A stretch of DNA of 43,330 nucleotides from Prorocentrum cordatum (Eukaryota > Sar > Dinophyceae > Prorocentrales > Prorocentraceae): contig CAUYUJ010015707.1 in assembly GCA_963575745.1 (NCBI GenBank), forward strand, positions 22,501 to 65,830, read 5' to 3'. Shown here piece by piece: positions 39,943 through 43,330 of this stretch. The notes beneath the pieces are model-generated. The model was given only the letters and a program-made list of their open reading frames with translations, had not been told where the DNA came from and ran no database searches. A program made the translations under genes and the position numbers. How positions within the stretch are numbered: the first letter of the stretch is position 1; each line of letters opens with the position of its first letter.

Positions 39943-42900
39943 TCAGTCGCCTCGGTCCGGCTCCGCTTCAGCTTCGGCTCCTGGGTTGGAACCGCGGCGG
40001 CCGTCCCCCGCGGGCCCCCAGCTCCAAGAGGTGGAGGGGGGGGGGATCAGGAGGAAGAAAGGAGAGGAGGAGAAGGGCGACGAGGAGGAGGGGGAGGCGT
40101 TCGAACTGACACGTCGACCCTCCGCCCTTGGACCCCCGAGACCGCCATCAGGCGCCCGCGGGCCGTCCAAAGGCTCTGGACTCCTCCTTCTCCTCCTCCT
40201 CCTCCTCCTCCTCCTCCTCATCATCCCCCCCTCCTCCTCTTCCTTCCCCTGCTCCTCCTTCGCCTTCTTCTGTCTCCCTCCTACTCCTCCTCAGCCTGCT
40301 CGCCCTTGTCGTTGTCGTCCTCCTCCTTTTCCTCCTCGGCCTTCTCCCACTCCTCTCCTCCTCCTCCTTCTCCTCCTCCTCCTCCTCCTCTCCTCCTCAT
40401 CTTCCTCCTTCTTCCCCTCCGTGCTCTTTCCTCATGCCTCATGCCCCCGCTCGCGTGGATTAGAGGCCTCTGGGATGCCTTTCTTTGGAAACTATTCTGG
40501 ACATCCTGGGAGTTGGAGGAGGAGGAGGAGAAGGAGGAGGAGGAGGAGGAAGAGGAAAAGGGGGAGGAGGAGAAGGAGAAGGAGGAGGAGGAGAAGGAGG
40601 AGGAGGAGGAGGAGGAGGGGGAGAAAAGGAGGAGGATGAGGAGGGGGTTCGCCCCCATTGAGTCCTTGTCCTGCTCGCCGTCCGAGCCGTCGTCGTTGGA
40701 CTTTTCCTCCTCATCCTCGCCGCCCTGATCGCCGGCTGGCTCGCCCTCCTCAGCGTCGGGCTCGGTCGCGCCCTCCTTGGCGTCGGCCGCGTCCTCCTTG
40801 GCCTCTGCCGCGCCCTCCTTGGCCTCGGCGGCGCCCTCCTTGGCCTCGGCCGCGCCCTCCATAGCCTCGGCCGCGCCCTCCATAGCCTCGGCCGCGCCCT
40901 CCTTGGCCTCGGCCGCCTCGCCCTCCTTGGTCTCGGCCGCCGCGCCCTCCACAGCCTCGGCCACGCTCTCCTTGGCGGCGGCTGCGGCCGCGAGCTTCTC
41001 CAACGTGTCGTTGGCTCGCTGGATGGTGGCCTCGAGAGTGGCCCCAGCTTTGCTCGTCATTGACCACTTCTGTCCACTGTCCGAGCCACTCTTGAACACC
41101 CACACCTCCCAGCCGATGCCGTCGCTGCTGAACTTCGGGCGAGCGCTGATGCCGACCTGGGAGGCGCGAGGAGGAGAAGAGGAGAAGGAGGAGGAGGAGG
41201 GGGGGGAGGGGGAGAAGGAGGAGAAGGAGGAGGAGGAGAAGGAGGAGGAGGAGGAGGGAGGAGGAGGATAAGGAGGAGAAGGAGGAGGAGGAGGAGAAGG
41301 AGGAGGGAGGAGGAGGAGCAGGAGGAGCATGAGGAGGAGAGGAGGAGGAGGAGGAGCAACGGGGGGGGGGAGGGGGGGGGGGAGGGGGGGGGGGGGCAGG
41401 CGGGGCACAAGGAGGGATAGGATGAGGAGAAAGAGGGGAGGAGATTTGCAGCCGGAGGAAGAGGACGATCGAAGAGGACGAGGAGGGTGGAGGGATGGAG
41501 AGGATGGTGGGGGGGATGAGTTACGTGGGTGAATGAGGGTGCGGGGGAAGCGAAAGGCGGGGGCGGAGGTGGGGAGGACGAGGATGCAGGAGAGGCGGAG
41601 AGGGAGAAGACAGCGGAGCAGGGAGGTCCAGGATGACTCGGAACAGCAACGGGAGATACAAGAGCACTTGGAGGAGCAACGGCAAGTAGATGAGGAACAT
41701 GGGAGTAGGTGGAGGAGCAGGGGGAGGATCTGCAAAAAAACATGGAGATGATGATGATGAGGAGGAGCAGGAGGAGGAGGAGAGAGGAGGAGGAGGAGGA
41801 GAAGGAGGAGGACAAGGAGGAGGAGCATGGAGGAGTATAAGGTGGATGAGGAAGAGCTGGATAAGCATAGGAATGAGGAGGCGTGGACGAGGGAGCGTTC
41901 GCCAGCCCATGCCACCTTGAACTCCCCAGCCCGCTTGCACTGGCTCCTCGCATCAGTAATCATCGCCTTGAGCAGGTCGTTGCTGCTCTTGTCGCCCTTG
42001 CCCGAGCTGTCGTCGCCCTTGCCCGAGCCGTCGTCGCCCTTGCCCTTGCTCTTGCTCTTGCCCTTGCCCTTGCTCTTGGCGACCTTGCTCTTGGCGACCT
42101 TGCTCTTGCTCTTGCTCTTGCCCGAGCCGCCCTTCCCTTGGTCGCCACTTGTTGCCTTGTCGTCGTCGTCGTCGCTCTTGCCCTTGCCCGAGTCGCCCTT
42201 GCCGTCGTCCGAGTCGCCCTTGCCCGAGTCGCCCTTGCCCGAGTCGCCCTTGCCCGAGTCGCCCCTGCTCTTGCCCTTGCACGCCTTGGAGCTCTTGGCG
42301 ACCTTGGCGGGCTTCGCGGCCTCGGCGTCCTCCGCCGCTGGCCGGCGCTTGCGGGGCTCCACGGCGGTGGCCTCGAGGGGGCTCAGCCAGCGGTCGCCAT
42401 CGTCCCACGTGAAGATGGCCATCCCCTTGCTCGACGGCACCATGCCGATCGCCGGGGACGAGTCCGACTTGCGCACGGCCCACCCGTCCGTCAGCTCGAA
42501 GTCCTCGTCGGAGTCGTCGCCTGGCACCACCTCGGGCTCGGTCGATCGTTTCACGGCCGGCTCGCACTTGCTCTCGTTAGAGGTGCCAGTGCTCGCCTTT
42601 GCCTTGGCCCTCATCTGCTCGACGATCGCCCTCGTGCCGTGGCCCGCCCTGGTGTCGCCCTCGACCGCGGCCCTCTCGGACTCGGAGCCTCGTCGGAGGA
42701 GAGCGGAGGGGGAGTGAGAGCCGAAGCTGAGGAGCCCGGTTGGATGATTTTGGCGAAGACAACGATGGGGAGGAGGACGAGAAGGAGGAGGAGGAGAAGG
42801 AGGAGGAGGAGGAGGAGGAGGATTTGGGGGTCGCCTTGTCGGGGGCCCTGCCAGAGGGATGGAACCTCTGGGGGGGCCTGACAAGAGCCTCCTTGGATAG

Positions 42901-43330
42901 GCGGACCCACCCCGTTTTTCCTCTCTCACCCCTGGACCTCTTTCCCTCCGTGGGCAGTGAACCTCCTCCTCCTCCTTCTCCTCCTTCTCCTCCTCCTCCT
43001 CCCCCTCCTGCTCCTCCTCCTCCTGAAGAAACGAGGCGGCCTTCGGAGCGGGACTCCAGGCTGCCGTTGTAGGCGCTGGACTCGTCCCACATCCCGTGGG
43101 CGCACTCGTCGTTCTCGTCCTCGTTCTCGTCCTCGTCCGCCTCGGCCATTGTGCTTTTGTAGTTCTGCATGCGGCGGCGCAGGTCGTCGGGGACGGTGTA
43201 GTTGAGCCTCCAGGCAGGGGGGCCGGCGCTGCCTCTGTCTGCTGCTGCTGCTGCTGCTGCTCCTGCCTCCTCCTCCCCTTCGTCATCCTCGTCTTCCTCC
43301 CATGCCCTCCCACTCTCCCCCTGGTCCTCC
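39943..43330 (-). CDS. Repetitive acidic/Lys-rich protein, multi-exon, 5' end beyond window
   Basis: Exons on the minus strand are 43330-43033 (5' partial), about 42945-42930 (a 16-nt microexon, tentative), 42688-41916, 41156-40653 and 40505 to about 40430. The last exon may lie near 40020-39943 (ending AEAEAEPDRGD, stop). The three large exons join in phase, with donors GT, GT and GC. Exon 1 has PAWRLNYTVPDDLRRRMQNY and an Asp/Glu/Asn repeat. Exon 3 has GWAVRKSDSSPAIGM, WDDGDRWLSPLE, then a long Lys/Gly/Asp/Ser tract (GKGDSGKGDS). Exon 4 has WEVWVFKSGSDSGQKWS and repeats of KEGAAEA. It is probably a disordered nuclear or scaffold-type protein; no family was recognised. Introns are mostly CTCCTC-rich on the coding strand, and a single long frame through them is false. 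Confidence 0.65.
40180..40425. repeat. Pyrimidine tract (CTCCTC)n
   Basis: CTCCTC/CTTCTC on plus, purine-rich on the coding strand of the surrounding gene. It may lie in a late intron. Confidence 0.8.
41157..41915. repeat. GGA-rich intron of the repetitive gene
   Basis: GGA/GAG on plus, hence pyrimidine-rich on the coding strand, with a G-run at 41360-41393. GT donor at 41915 and CAG acceptor at 41157. Confidence 0.8.

Noticed and set aside
40281-43313. A 1010-codon minus-strand open frame
   Set aside because: It runs through several pyrimidine-rich introns. The real exons in it (42688-41916, 41156-40653, 40505-~40430) are joined by splice sites, and its first part is out of frame with the true first exon.

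Overview
The window looks like nuclear DNA of a dinoflagellate, and a Prorocentrum-like genome is my best guess. The evidence is very high GC with CG-rich runs, large amounts of simple and minisatellite repeat, multi-exon genes whose introns start with GT or GC, and short relics that resemble the dinoflagellate spliced leader (DinoSL) just upstream of several start codons. No prokaryotic operon, rRNA, tRNA or CRISPR was seen. Species assignment is inference. A 100-base run of N at 10731-10830 shows that this is a draft scaffold.

Layout. 1-4190 is a degenerate satellite-like array. 4440-5300 is trinucleotide repeat. 5370-6870 is mostly unique DNA with one small element bounded by inverted repeats. 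6874-7620 is a degenerate telomere-like array. 7637-12060 is low-complexity DNA with a few doubtful exons. 12266-18810 (minus) is a complete 4-exon gene for a 736-residue transposase-like dinoflagellate protein, with a 3.9-kb intron filled by satellites. 19505-23489 (minus) is an 8-exon gene for a 474-residue lysine/aspartate/serine-rich protein. 23740-30110 is almost pure repeat (12-bp minisatellite, pyrimidine tract, GTAT and TAC repeats, GC-rich duplications). 30390-30849 (plus) is the C-terminal part of a second member of the transposase-like family. 31360-32800 (plus) is a 4-exon proline-rich gene. 33777-34421 (plus) is an intronless 214-residue gene. 35576-35845 (minus) is a small ORF or terminal exon. 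36945-39085 (minus) is a multi-exon C5 cytosine DNA methyltransferase. 39943-43330 (minus) is a multi-exon repetitive acidic/lysine-rich gene that runs off the window.

Exon boundaries were worked out by hand from frame, phase and GT/GC-AG sites. For three genes (736, 474 and 262 residues) every junction keeps phase from start to stop, which makes the models fairly strong without transcript data. The long single-frame ORFs over low-complexity DNA were treated as artefacts.

How it fits together. The genes do not form a pathway. The common thread is how the sequence was built. Four genes have DinoSL-like relics 11-91 nt upstream of their ATG, which suggests that spliced mRNAs were copied back into the genome. 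Two unrelated introns end in the same 27-bp sequence next to the same CAAGANGGCC repeat, which suggests a family of repetitive, possibly mobile introns. One of those introns lies in the DNA methyltransferase gene.
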